Both the position numbers and the translations under genes were made by a program. Of a stretch of 64,000 nucleotides of DNA, positions 35,140-43,327 are shown piece by piece. This DNA comes from MGBC163016 sp964649145 (GTDB taxonomy: Bacteria; Actinomycetota; Coriobacteriia; Coriobacteriales; Eggerthellaceae): contig CAZYOQ010000004.1 of the NCBI GenBank assembly GCA_964649145.1, positions 26,396-90,395 on the forward strand, read 5' to 3'. Numbering within the stretch: position 1 is the stretch's first letter; each line of letters begins with the position of its first letter. Below the pieces are notes generated by a model. It searched no databases, was not told the DNA's origin, and saw only the letters and a program-made list of their open reading frames with translations.

Positions 35140-36441
35140 CTAATACAAAGCAAGAGTTTCTAGTGCAGCGATTTTTACGCAAAGGCAGAAAACGTCTAAG
35201 GCGCGATCAAGTTCTTCAAGCGTTGGCATAGTTGGGGCTATGCGGATGTTTGAATCATGTGGGTCTTTGCCGTAGGGATATGTGGCACCTGCACTTGTGA
35301 GGGTAACCCCTGCTTCTTTGGCCAAGGCCACTGTGCGCTTTGCACTTCCATCAAGGCCTGTAAAAGATATGAAATACCCACCACGGGGCTTGGTCCATTT
35401 TGCGATTTCTAGTCCTGAAAGCTCTTCATCAAGCCTTTTCCATACAAGCTCGAACTTTGGGCGGATGATATCGCCTAGCTTTTCCATATGGGAATTAATA
35501 GTTTCTTTATCCTTCAAGAAGCGCGCGTGACGGAGTTGGTTTAGTTTGTCAGAGCCTATCATTTGCGCCCCAATATACTTCTTTGCCTCGGCGATATTTG
35601 CAGGCGAGGAGGCCATCGCGCTTATACCTGCACCGGGGAAAGTGATCTTTGAGGTTGATGCGAATTTATAGTATCTGTCAGGATTATTTGCTTTTGCGCA
35701 TGCCGTGGCGATGTCTAGCAATTGGTCTTGTTTGGCTTTATTGGCGTAGAGGTGGTGTACGCAATATGCATTGTCCCAAAAGATTCTGAAATCTGTGGCT
35801 GCACATTCCATGGATGCCAGCCTTTGAACTACTTCATTGGAATAAGTAGCGCCTGTAGGGTTTGCATATTTCGGAACACACCAAATACCCTTGACCGCAT
35901 CGTCGCTAGCGCATATGCGCTCAACCTCGTCAATGTCTGGCCCTGAGTCCAGCATGGGCACAGATATCATTTCGATGCCGAATTGAGCGAGTATAGTGAA
36001 GTGCCTGTCATAGCCAGGAACTGGGCAAATGAACTTTACCTTAGGCAGGCTTGCCCAGGGAGCGCTGCCCAAGCATCCGAAGTCTAAGCATCGCGCAATT
36101 GTATCGTGCATGACGGTCAAAGATGAGTTTCCAAAAACAATCACGTTTTCGGCCTCATCATCAAGAAGGCATGCCATCAGCCGTTTGGCCTCAGGTATGC
36201 CGTCAAGCACACCATAATTTCTGCAATCGGTTCCATCTTCGGCAAGGCAATCGCTTGAGTCCTTCAAAATGTTTAGCATGGGCGCAGACAAATCAAGCTG
36301 GGCTGGCGCTGGTTTTCCTCTAGACATGTTCAACGCAAGTCCTGCCTCTTTTAGCTCTGCAAATTCTTTTCTTAGCTTTTCAAGCTCGGCTTCGGCTTGA
36401 GATCTGTCTAGTTCTGAATAAGGCCTAATGTTTTTCGTCAT
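35140..36441 (-). CDS. Class I/II aminotransferase (aspartate aminotransferase-like, PF12897 type)
   Basis: A PLP enzyme of 433 residues. The family-typical opening is ALNMSRGKPAPAQLDLS, followed by NYGVLDGIPEAK and WCVPKYANPTGATYS. The PLP lysine is in FASTSKITFPGAGIS. The C-terminal RIAPTMPTLEELDRALD contains the carboxylate-binding Arg. This layout matches the group once named alanine-glyoxylate aminotransferase that includes the Corynebacterium aspartate aminotransferase AspT. I start at ATG 36441, which has AGGAGA just upstream; a longer frame reaches 36489 without a ribosome site. It is divergent from putP. Confidence 0.85.
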   Translation of the reverse strand: MTKNIRPYSELDRSQAEAELEKLRKEFAELKEAGLALNMSRGKPAPAQLDLSAPMLNILKDSSDCLAEDGTDCRNYGVLDGIPEAKRLMACLLDDEAENVIVFGNSSLTVMHDTIARCLDFGCLGSAPWASLPKVKFICPVPGYDRHFTILAQFGIEMISVPMLDSGPDIDEVERICASDDAVKGIWCVPKYANPTGATYSNEVVQRLASMECAATDFRIFWDNAYCVHHLYANKAKQDQLLDIATACAKANNPDRYYKFASTSKITFPGAGISAMASSPANIAEAKKYIGAQMIGSDKLNQLRHARFLKDKETINSHMEKLGDIIRPKFELVWKRLDEELSGLEIAKWTKPRGGYFISFTGLDGSAKRTVALAKEAGVTLTSAGATYPYGKDPHDSNIRIAPTMPTLEELDRALDVFCLCVKIAALETLALY

Positions 36442-36506
36442 CCATTTCTCCTGCACATACAATGGCAATAATTGCTCATGAAACCACATAGAAACTGTTC
36501 ATAAAG

Positions 36507-36512
36507 TATAAT
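36507..36512 (+). promoter_or_regulatory. Candidate -10 box for putP
   Basis: A perfect TATAAT 40 bp before the putP ATG, in the 110-bp spacer shared with the divergent aminotransferase gene. I see no good -35 at the right distance. Confidence 0.4.
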
Positions 36513-36551
36513 CCGTAGGGTTTAAAGGTGAGTCTAGGGGGTTAATACAAT

Positions 36552-38183
36552 ATGGTCGAGGGCGATTTTTGGGTGCTATTCGCCATGCTTATCTACTTTA
36601 TCGTGGTCATCACGATAGGGTTTGTTTACGCGAAAAGGTCTAATTCTTCTACTTCGGAATATTTCATCGGAGGACGTAAAGTAGGGCCATGGCTGACTGC
36701 GCTTTCAGCCGAAGCATCCGACATGTCAGGTTATTTGCTCATGGGTTTGCCCGGTCTTGCGTACTGGACGGGCGCATCCGATGCGGGCTGGACGGCCATA
36801 GGACTTGCAATAGGAACTTATCTTAATTGGAAGCTTGTTGCTCGCAGGCTTCGCATGTATTCGGTAAAAGCGGGAGACGCCATTACGCTTCCAGGTTTCT
36901 ACTCCAAGCGCTTTCATGACGATAAAAACATGCTCTCTACCGTTGCGGCACTAATCATTATCGTGTTTTTCTGCGTATATGTTGGTAGCTGCTTTGTTAC
37001 ATGCGGAAAGTTGTTCAATACGCTATTTGGCCTAGATTATTTGACCATGATGTGCCTTGGCGCCATCATCGTTTTTTTGTATACGCTAGTTGGCGGCTAT
37101 CTTTCCGTTGTTGCTACCGACTTCGTACAAGGCTGCTTGATGTTTTTTGCGCTTGCGGTTGTGCTAATTGGCTCAATTACTTGGGCGGGAGGCGTCGATA
37201 ACGTAGTCGCTATTCTCCAAGACATCCCTGGGTTCTTGTCGGGCGTGCAAATTGCTGTTCCGACCGTTGGAGCCGATGGCGCGCAGATCATGGAAGGCGA
37301 GCGTGCAGTTTTTGGAATGCCTGAGGAATATGGGCTCCTTTCCATTGTTTCAATGATGGCCTGGGGTCTTGGCTATTTCGGAATGCCACAGGTGCTTGTG
37401 CGCTTCATGGGCATACGTTCTGCCGACGAGATCAAGCACAGCCGAATTATCGCCGTTGTTTGGTGTGTAGTATCGCTTTTCTGCGCTATTTGCATTGGCC
37501 TTGTTGGCCGTGCGGCTATGCCAACCATGTTTGCTACTAACTCTGCCGCTGAAAACATCTTCATTGCCTTCTCGCAGATTATGCTTCCATCGTTTTTGTG
37601 TGGAATCGTTGTTTCGGGCATTTTGGCGGCTGCGATGTCTTCTTCATCATCTTATTTGTTAATCGCAGGTTCTAGCGTTGCCGAGAACATCTTTCGTGGC
37701 GTTATCAAGAAGGATGCGACCGACAACCAGGTAATGATCGTTGCTCGTGTAACTTTGATAGTCGTCTTCTTGTTCGGCATCTTTGTTGCTTCAGATGAAA
37801 ACTCGTCAATTTTTAAGGTTGTAAGTTATGCTTGGGCAGGTCTTGGCGCATCGTTTGGGCCACTCACACTTTGCTGCCTTTACTGGAGGCGTACTACTAA
37901 ATGGGGCGCACTTGCTGGAATGGTTTCAGGTACCGCCACTGTGCTTATCTGGCATAACCTCTTAGCACCTCTTGGGGGAGTGTTTGGAATTTATGAGCTT
38001 CTGCCGGCGTTTATCATCTCTTATCTCTTCATTGTTATTGTCAGTTTGCTGACACCTGCTCCTGATGATTCCATCTGCGAAGAATTCGATCACTATATGG
38101 ATACTAATGAGGAAATTGAGGCTCGTGCCCAAGCAAATTCTGAAGCTGTAGAAAAAACTGTCGGACAAGCCCTAGGTGAATAA
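36552..38183 (+). CDS. putP: Sodium/proline symporter PutP
   Basis: A 543-residue SSS-family transporter taking up proline with Na+. About 12-13 membrane helices. The signature SAEASDMSGYLLMGLPG (about 53-69, with the substrate/sodium-site Ser and Asp residues) is intact. The N-terminal SSTSEYFIGGRKVGPW and mid-protein MPQVLVRFMGIRS are typical PutP. The C-terminal ~40 residues are acidic and cytoplasmic. The ATG follows a GGGGG ribosome site. In an amino-acid fermenter this would feed proline or keep osmotic balance. Confidence 0.93.
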   Translation: MVEGDFWVLFAMLIYFIVVITIGFVYAKRSNSSTSEYFIGGRKVGPWLTALSAEASDMSGYLLMGLPGLAYWTGASDAGWTAIGLAIGTYLNWKLVARRLRMYSVKAGDAITLPGFYSKRFHDDKNMLSTVAALIIIVFFCVYVGSCFVTCGKLFNTLFGLDYLTMMCLGAIIVFLYTLVGGYLSVVATDFVQGCLMFFALAVVLIGSITWAGGVDNVVAILQDIPGFLSGVQIAVPTVGADGAQIMEGERAVFGMPEEYGLLSIVSMMAWGLGYFGMPQVLVRFMGIRSADEIKHSRIIAVVWCVVSLFCAICIGLVGRAAMPTMFATNSAAENIFIAFSQIMLPSFLCGIVVSGILAAAMSSSSSYLLIAGSSVAENIFRGVIKKDATDNQVMIVARVTLIVVFLFGIFVASDENSSIFKVVSYAWAGLGASFGPLTLCCLYWRRTTKWGALAGMVSGTATVLIWHNLLAPLGGVFGIYELLPAFIISYLFIVIVSLLTPAPDDSICEEFDHYMDTNEEIEARAQANSEAVEKTVGQALGE

Positions 38184-38232
38184 TTAGCTGTGATCACGCG
38201 CTTCATACCTTTACATGATATCTTTATGGAGT

Positions 38233-38262
38233 TAGACATCTGCTCTAACAAGCTGCTATAAT
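38233..38262 (+). promoter_or_regulatory. Promoter of the first NlpC/P60 gene
   Basis: TAGACA (38233-38238), an 18-bp spacer and TATAAT (38257-38262) preceded by TGC, an extended -10. It lies about 55 bp before the ATG at 38315. Confidence 0.6.
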
Positions 38263-38314
38263 CTCAAAATTAGCCTAAAAACGCGCAACGTTTCTTCATG
38301 GGAGGAACAATTTA

Positions 38315-39439
38315 ATGGTCAAAATAGGCAAAGCATTAAGCAGAAGAAGTTTCATAGGTCTTGCTGCGGCAACTTCAACTCTAGCATTGGTTCAACCGCT
38401 TTCTTTTGAAACGGCATATGGCGTAACTGCGGCCGAAAAGAAGGCTGAAGCGCAGGCAGCACTCAAAAAACTCAATGCTCTAGAGGAAAAGCTCGATCTT
38501 GCATCAGCCGACTATTACACTGCCGTTGATGAGCAAAAAGAAGCCCAGAGCAAGATGGATAAGGCTCAAAAGCGAATCGACAAGGCAAACGACCAGATCA
38601 GCGAACTTCAGGGTCAGATCAGCACCCGTGTAAGAAGCATGTACAGAACGGGTTCTGCTACTTTCTTAGATTTGTTGCTTGGCGCGACCTCTTTCCAGGC
38701 GTTCACTACAAATTGGGACATTCTCAATACTATGAACGACAACGATACCGATATGGTCAAGCAAACCAAAGAGCTTCGCAGTGAGGTACAAGAACAAAGA
38801 GACCTCTATGCCGAACAAGAATCTGTTGCTGCTGAAAAGGCCAAAGAGGCTGAACGCATCAAGAAAGAGGCCGAAAACCTTGTTGCTGAAACTCAGGCAA
38901 CATATGATTCGCTTTCTGCTGAAGCTGAACGTCTGCTAGAAGAAGAGAAGAAGGCTGAAGAAGAGGCTGAACAGCGTCGTCAAGAACAGCTTGAGGCGCA
39001 ACGTGCGGCGGCAGCTGCTGCTGCATCGAGTAGTTCTTCTAGCGGCTCTTCAGAGAGCTCTTCTGAAGGCTCTTCCGGTTCTTCTTCATCATCAACTAAC
39101 GACAGCAAATCCCAAACCGTTCCTGGTTCTACAGTTGTCGAACGCGCTTACGCCCACCTTGGCCTTCCTTATAGCTGGGGAGCCACAGGTCCTAACGCAT
39201 TCGACTGTTCGGGCTTTGTAAGCATGTGCCTTTCTGGTCAGTATGGAGTGAGGCTTGGTACCACATATACATTCATGGGATGGACGCGTGTAAGCAACCC
39301 TCAACCAGGCGATGTTTGTACTAACAGTCATCACTGCGGCATCTATATTGGCGGAGGCCAAATGATTCATGCACCGCACACTGGTGATGTAGTTAAGATT
39401 TCTGCAGTTCATTCCGACATGATTTACGTCAGGTATTAA
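38315..39439 (+). CDS. Tat-signal NlpC/P60 peptidoglycan endopeptidase with coiled coil (copy 1)
   Basis: 374 residues. The N-terminal SRRSFIGLAAATSTLAL is a twin-arginine-like signal (RR at 10-11) ending near AYG. A long coiled coil spans about 38-230, with a break at SMYRTGSATFLDLLLGATSFQAF, a segment typical of FtsEX-type hydrolase activators and RipA-like enzymes. A Ser/Ala-rich linker (231-266) follows. The NlpC/P60 domain carries Cys298 (FDCSG), His340 (SHHCGIYIG) and His352 (MIHAPHTG). It likely cuts stem peptides outside the cell for division or separation. A GGGAGGA ribosome site precedes the ATG. A paralogue follows 136 bp downstream. Confidence 0.9.
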   Translation: MVKIGKALSRRSFIGLAAATSTLALVQPLSFETAYGVTAAEKKAEAQAALKKLNALEEKLDLASADYYTAVDEQKEAQSKMDKAQKRIDKANDQISELQGQISTRVRSMYRTGSATFLDLLLGATSFQAFTTNWDILNTMNDNDTDMVKQTKELRSEVQEQRDLYAEQESVAAEKAKEAERIKKEAENLVAETQATYDSLSAEAERLLEEEKKAEEEAEQRRQEQLEAQRAAAAAAASSSSSSGSSESSSEGSSGSSSSSTNDSKSQTVPGSTVVERAYAHLGLPYSWGATGPNAFDCSGFVSMCLSGQYGVRLGTTYTFMGWTRVSNPQPGDVCTNSHHCGIYIGGGQMIHAPHTGDVVKISAVHSDMIYVRY

Positions 39440-39575
39440 TTGAGCGCAAATCTTTTGTCGGTTTAGTTAGAGGCGTGTTGCGTTAAAAACCTAGATATTG
39501 GGTGCAAGCAATCTAAGTGATATCATAGTAAAAGTTTGCAAATACATTACTTGCTCGATCCAGGAGGACAAATCT

Positions 39576-40859
39576 ATGGTAGAGCAGAACACCACGCTAA
39601 GCAGACGATCCTTTATAGCAAAGACGGCCACGATCACGGTCGGTGTGTCGCTGCTTTCCGCAAGTCCACAATTCGCATATGCCATCACTGCTGCTGAAAA
39701 GAACGCAGAAGCTCAAAGCGCCCTTGCCAAACTCAAGCTTCTAGAAGACGAGCTTGCAAGTGCTACAGATAATTACACCAGCGCTAAAGACTCACAAGAA
39801 GCTGCTGAAGCCAAGATGCAAAAGGCCCAAAAGGAAATTGATAAGGCCTCTGGGCAGATCTCGGAATTGCAAGACCAGCTTGGAACTAGGGCGAGAAGTA
39901 TGTACCGTAGTGGCTCTATTACTTTTTTGGATATCTTGCTGGGGTCAACTTCTTTTCAGGCTTTCGCCACTAACTGGGGCATCTTAAATGACATGAACGA
40001 GTCTGATGCTGAAATGGTACAGCAGACGAAGACCCTTCGAAGCGAAGTGCAGGCTCAAGAAGAGCTCTACGAACAGCAGGCCTCGAAGGCTGCGGCTGAG
40101 GCTGAAAACGCGGCAAGCGTCATGAGCAAAGCTGAAAATCTTGTAAGCGAAATGCAGGCAACTTATGACTCGCTTACTGAAGAGGCTAAGGAACTTTATA
40201 AGCAAGAGGCGGCTGCGCGTGAGGCGCAAGCAGCTCTTGCCGAAGAGGTTAAGTCGAGTTCTGAACAGTCTGCGAAGTCCACCAATGCTAAGTCTGAAGA
40301 TTCATCCGGTGACACTTCTGAAGATTCTTCGGGCGAGCCCACCAAAAATACGCAAGAAAGTACAAGTACCAAGACATCCAAGAAATCCACTTCTAGTAGC
40401 AAGAGTAGCTCTAGTAAAAGCAGCTCTAGCACTAAGAGCACATCCAAAAGCACCAGTAATAGCACTTCCAGCAGCTCTTCCAGCTCAAGTTCGCAGAGTT
40501 CCTCTACAAGCAAAAGCAGCTCTAGTTCTGGAAATGCGATTGTGGAAAGGGCTAAAAGCCAGCTTGGAGTACCTTATTCTTACGGCGCGGGAATGCCTGG
40601 TGTTGCCTTTGATTGCTCTGGGCTTGTTGGATATGCCGTAACAGGCAAAAGCGGGCATGCCCTTGGCGGGACTGGATCCATCATTGGGTTGACACGTGTA
40701 AGCAACCCCCGCCCTGGAGATATCTGCGTTGTCCACAACTCCAGTCGTCAGCATTGCGGAATTTATGTATCTGCAGGAACCATGATTCACGCCCCACATA
40801 CAGGTGCTGTTGTAAGCTACGGATCGATTACATCCGACATGGTTTATGTAAGGTATTAA
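39576..40859 (+). CDS. Tat-signal NlpC/P60 peptidoglycan endopeptidase with Ser-rich linker (copy 2)
   Basis: 427 residues, a paralogue of the gene at 38315. Same plan: twin-arginine-like signal LSRRSFIAKTATI, coiled coil with the SMYRSGSITFLDILLGSTSFQAF break, then the NlpC/P60 domain with FDCSG, QHCGIY and MIHAPHTG catalytic residues. The main difference is a roughly 100-residue linker rich in Ser, Lys and Thr (about 220-320), probably a flexible wall-spanning spacer. I choose ATG 39576, which has CAGGAGGAC upstream; a TTG at 39498 lacks one. The serine codons are mixed, so the linker DNA is not a simple repeat. Confidence 0.9.
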   Translation: MVEQNTTLSRRSFIAKTATITVGVSLLSASPQFAYAITAAEKNAEAQSALAKLKLLEDELASATDNYTSAKDSQEAAEAKMQKAQKEIDKASGQISELQDQLGTRARSMYRSGSITFLDILLGSTSFQAFATNWGILNDMNESDAEMVQQTKTLRSEVQAQEELYEQQASKAAAEAENAASVMSKAENLVSEMQATYDSLTEEAKELYKQEAAAREAQAALAEEVKSSSEQSAKSTNAKSEDSSGDTSEDSSGEPTKNTQESTSTKTSKKSTSSSKSSSSKSSSSTKSTSKSTSNSTSSSSSSSSSQSSSTSKSSSSSGNAIVERAKSQLGVPYSYGAGMPGVAFDCSGLVGYAVTGKSGHALGGTGSIIGLTRVSNPRPGDICVVHNSSRQHCGIYVSAGTMIHAPHTGAVVSYGSITSDMVYVRY

Positions 40860-41036
40860 TTTTAGAAATTCTTTACGTTTTTATCCATTTACGTTAGTAA
40901 AAATTGAGCCAATTGAGCTCTTTTCAAACGCTTTGAAATAAAAGTGGCTGTTTTTATTTATTTACAAATAAAAAGACCCGTTTTATGTGGGCGTTTGTAG
41001 ATATAAAAAAAGGGTACACCCGGATGCGTGTAAGAG

Positions 41037-41065
41037 TTGACACGCTTGTTAACGTGCTTTATTAT
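41037..41065 (+). promoter_or_regulatory. Strong promoter for the tRNA-tuf block
   Basis: Consensus -35 TTGACA (41037-41042), a 17-bp spacer and TATTAT (41060-41065), 80 bp before tRNA-Tyr. The upstream 40860-41036 is AT-rich with AT-only hairpins and no gene. Confidence 0.8.
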
Positions 41066-41144
41066 TCTTTTTCGCTTGGTGAATGCAACCTGGTATTAGC
41101 CAAGCGGCAACTTGAAAATTACACATGAATACACTTCCGTAAAT

Positions 41145-41229
41145 GGGCGTGTGCCCGAGTGGTTAAAGGGGACGGGCTGTAAACCCGTTGGCTATGCCTA
41201 CCTAGGTTCGAATCCTAGCGCGCCCACCA
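41145..41229 (+). tRNA. tRNA-Tyr (GUA)
   Basis: 85 nt, class II. The acceptor GGGCGTG pairs with CGCGCCC, the 3' ACCA is encoded, and the anticodon loop CTGTAAA sits on an ACGGG/CCCGT stem. A long variable arm and GGTTCGAATCC T arm are seen. Confidence 0.95.
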
Positions 41230-41314
41230 TTTACAAACTTTGTTTCGCTGGATTAATTCATCGAAACTTACTTTCTTATATGCCTCATTTTAGGTATTAA
41301 GAGAAGTTAAATAT

Positions 41315-41390
41315 GCCTGTGTAGCTCAGTCGGTAGAGCACTTCGTTGGTAACGAAGAGGTCACCGGTTCAAGTCCGGTCGCAGGCTCCA
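41315..41390 (+). tRNA. tRNA-Thr (GGU)
   Basis: 76 nt with encoded CCA. The acceptor GCCTGTG pairs with CGCAGGC; anticodon GGT sits in a CTTCG/CGAAG stem; T arm ACCGGTTCAAGTCCGGT. Confidence 0.95.
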
Positions 41391-41522
41391 CTTACTTATT
41401 TGCTACACATAGAATTCGCAGAGATATTGCTTCAACGAATCGCAGGGCGCGGCCTTCGAGCCGCAACCGAGAATTCGTCAAAGTCTGACGCCGTATTTGG
41501 CGTGCTCTGTGGGCTCAAAAAT

Positions 41523-41599
41523 GGCGGTGTAGCTCAGTTGGTTAGAGCACACGGTTCATACCCGTGGCGTCACTGGTTCAAATCCAGTCACCGCTACCA
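41523..41599 (+). tRNA. tRNA-Met (CAU), elongator type
   Basis: 77 nt with encoded CCA. The acceptor GGCGGTG pairs with CACCGCT (first pair G-U). Anticodon CAT sits in a CACGG/CCGTG stem. It lacks the initiator's three GC pairs next to the anticodon and its 1-72 mismatch, so it is elongator Met; a tRNA-Ile with modified C34 cannot be excluded. Confidence 0.88.
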
Positions 41600-41661
41600 T
41601 TTGGAATAATCGCCTTATAGGCGCTGTATATTAGATTCTTATCCTGCAAGGAGGAAGTAAG

Positions 41662-42864
41662 ATGTCAAAGGAGAAATTTGAGCGTTCCAAGCCGCATGTA
41701 AACATCGGCACAATTGGTCACGTTGACCATGGCAAGACAACGTTGACCGCAGCAATTTCTAAGACACTTTCTTTAAACGATGGTTCTCATGGTAGTGCCA
41801 AGGCAGACTTCACCGCTTTTGAGGATATCGACAAGGCTCCAGAAGAGCGTGAGCGCGGCATTACCATTTCTATCGCTCATATTGAATATGAGACAGATGC
41901 TCGCCACTATGCACACGTTGACTGCCCAGGGCATGCTGACTATGTCAAGAACATGATTACTGGTGCAGCTCAGATGGACGGCGCGATCCTAGTTATCGCA
42001 GCAACCGACGGCCCTATGGCTCAAACTCGTGAGCACATCCTGCTTGCCCGTCAGGTTGGTGTTCCTTACATCGTAGTCTTCCTTAACAAGTGCGACATGG
42101 TTGACGACGAAGAGCTTATCGAACTGGTCGAGATGGAAGTTCGCGAGCTTCTTGATTCCTACGAGTTCCCGGGAGACGACACCCCTATCATCCGTGGTTC
42201 AGCGCTCAAGGCTCTCGAAGGCGACGCAGAGGCTCAGGAAAAGATTTGGGAGCTCATGGATGCTGTTGACAGCTTCATCCCAACACCAGAGCGCGATGTT
42301 GACAAGCCTTTCTTGATGGCAATCGAAGATACCATGACCATTACCGGCCGCGGTACTGTTGCAACGGGTCGTGTGGAGCGTGGCGTTCTTCACATGAACG
42401 ACGAGGTCGAGATCGTTGGCATCAAACCTACCGAGAAGACAGTTGTTACCGGCATCGAGATGTTCCGCAAGCTTCTTGATGAGGCTCAGGCAGGCGACAA
42501 CATTGGTGTTCTTCTTCGCGGTATCAAGCGCGAAGATATCGAGCGTGGCCAGGTCCTTTGCAAGCCAGGCTCCGTTACGCCTCACACTGAATTTGAGGGT
42601 CAGGTCTACATCCTCACAAACGATGAAGGTGGACGTCACACCCCATTCTTCGATGGCTATCGTCCTCAGTTCTACTTCCGCACCACCGACATCACTGGTG
42701 TTGCTCACCTGCCTGAGGGCACCGAGATGGTTATGCCGGGCGACAACGTCACCATCACTGGTGAGCTGATTCACCCGATCGCTATGGAGGATGGCCTCAA
42801 GTTTGCTATCCGCGAGGGTGGCCGCACCGTTGGCTCTGGCCGCGTCACCAAGATTATTAAGTAG
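41662..42864 (+). CDS. tuf: Elongation factor Tu
   Basis: EF-Tu delivers aminoacyl-tRNA to the ribosome. 400 residues, full length. The G motifs are GHVDHGKTT (19-27), RGITI, DCPGHADY and NKCD; domains 2 and 3 follow with GRGTVATGR and the C-terminal GGRTVGSGRVTKI. An AAGGAGG ribosome site lies upstream. It is read with three tRNAs from the promoter at 41037 and ends in a strong terminator. Confidence 0.98.
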   Translation: MSKEKFERSKPHVNIGTIGHVDHGKTTLTAAISKTLSLNDGSHGSAKADFTAFEDIDKAPEERERGITISIAHIEYETDARHYAHVDCPGHADYVKNMITGAAQMDGAILVIAATDGPMAQTREHILLARQVGVPYIVVFLNKCDMVDDEELIELVEMEVRELLDSYEFPGDDTPIIRGSALKALEGDAEAQEKIWELMDAVDSFIPTPERDVDKPFLMAIEDTMTITGRGTVATGRVERGVLHMNDEVEIVGIKPTEKTVVTGIEMFRKLLDEAQAGDNIGVLLRGIKREDIERGQVLCKPGSVTPHTEFEGQVYILTNDEGGRHTPFFDGYRPQFYFRTTDITGVAHLPEGTEMVMPGDNVTITGELIHPIAMEDGLKFAIREGGRTVGSGRVTKIIK

Positions 42865-42882
42865 CACCGTTTGTTGAAAGTT

Positions 42883-42914
42883 CGGGGCTCACACGTCAGT
42901 GCGAGCCCCGTTTT
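42883..42914 (+). terminator. Rho-independent terminator of tuf
   Basis: CGGGGCTC (42883-42890) pairs with GAGCCCCG (42903-42910), followed by TTTT. Confidence 0.9.
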
Positions 42915-42981
42915 CTGCACAATGTCATGTTCATGTGTATAATTGAAAGCTCGCATATCTGTCACATAAAAGGAGAATTAA

Positions 42982-43131
42982 ATGCGTACTTTGGTTACGC
43001 TCGCTTGTACTGAATGCAAGCGCCGCAACTACACTACGACCAAGAATAAGCAGAACAACCCCGATCGCATCGAGTACAAGAAATACTGCAAGTGGTGCCG
43101 CCAACATACGGTTCACCGCGAGACGAGGTAG
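42982..43131 (+). CDS. rpmG: 50S ribosomal protein L33
   Basis: 49 residues, MRTLVTLACTECKRRNY..., with two CxxC pairs (CTEC and CKWC) forming the zinc site of the zinc-binding L33 form. AAAGGAGAA lies just upstream of the ATG and a TATAAT at 42938-42943 is a possible -10. rpmG followed by tRNA-Trp and secE is the standard order. Confidence 0.96.
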   Translation: MRTLVTLACTECKRRNYTTTKNKQNNPDRIEYKKYCKWCRQHTVHRETR

Positions 43132-43152
43132 TTCACGAGGAAATTAGAGCAC

Positions 43153-43228
43153 ACGCCAGTAGTTCAATTGGTAGAGCATCGGTCTCCAAAACCGAAAGTT
43201 GAGGGTTCGAGTCCTTCCTGGCGTGCCA
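43153..43228 (+). tRNA. tRNA-Trp (CCA)
   Basis: 76 nt with encoded CCA. The acceptor ACGCCAG pairs with CTGGCGT; anticodon CCA sits in a TCGGT/ACCGA stem; T loop TTCGAGT. It lies between rpmG and secE. Confidence 0.95.
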
Positions 43229-43236
43229 GCTTGTTT

Positions 43237-43254
43237 AGCAGCCTTGTGGCTGCT
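43237..43254 (+). other. Small hairpin after tRNA-Trp
   Basis: AGCAGCC pairs with GGCTGCT across TTGT. The T-run is poor (TGTTC), so it may be a weak terminator or a processing site separating the tRNA from secE. Confidence 0.4.
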
Positions 43255-43327
43255 TGTTCAGTATTGGTTAAAGATTTGTGTGGGCTTTGCGCCTAACAAA
43301 GATTAACTAGAAGGAAAACGCAGCAAA

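Noticed and set aside
39498..39575. Longer 5' end for the second NlpC protein from TTG 39498
   Set aside because: No ribosome site, and the signal peptide and CAGGAGG both point to ATG 39576.
40196..40513. Leucine/glutamate-rich minus-strand ORF within the second NlpC gene
   Set aside because: A mirror of the serine/lysine-rich linker codons; the sense gene is well supported.
40922..40960. AT-rich hairpins after the second NlpC gene as a terminator
   Set aside because: The stems are almost only A-T pairs and the T-runs are part of the stems; evidence is too weak to call.
41449..41464. GCGGC/GCCGC hairpin between tRNA-Thr and tRNA-Met
   Set aside because: Only 5 bp and without T-run; not distinguishable from chance.
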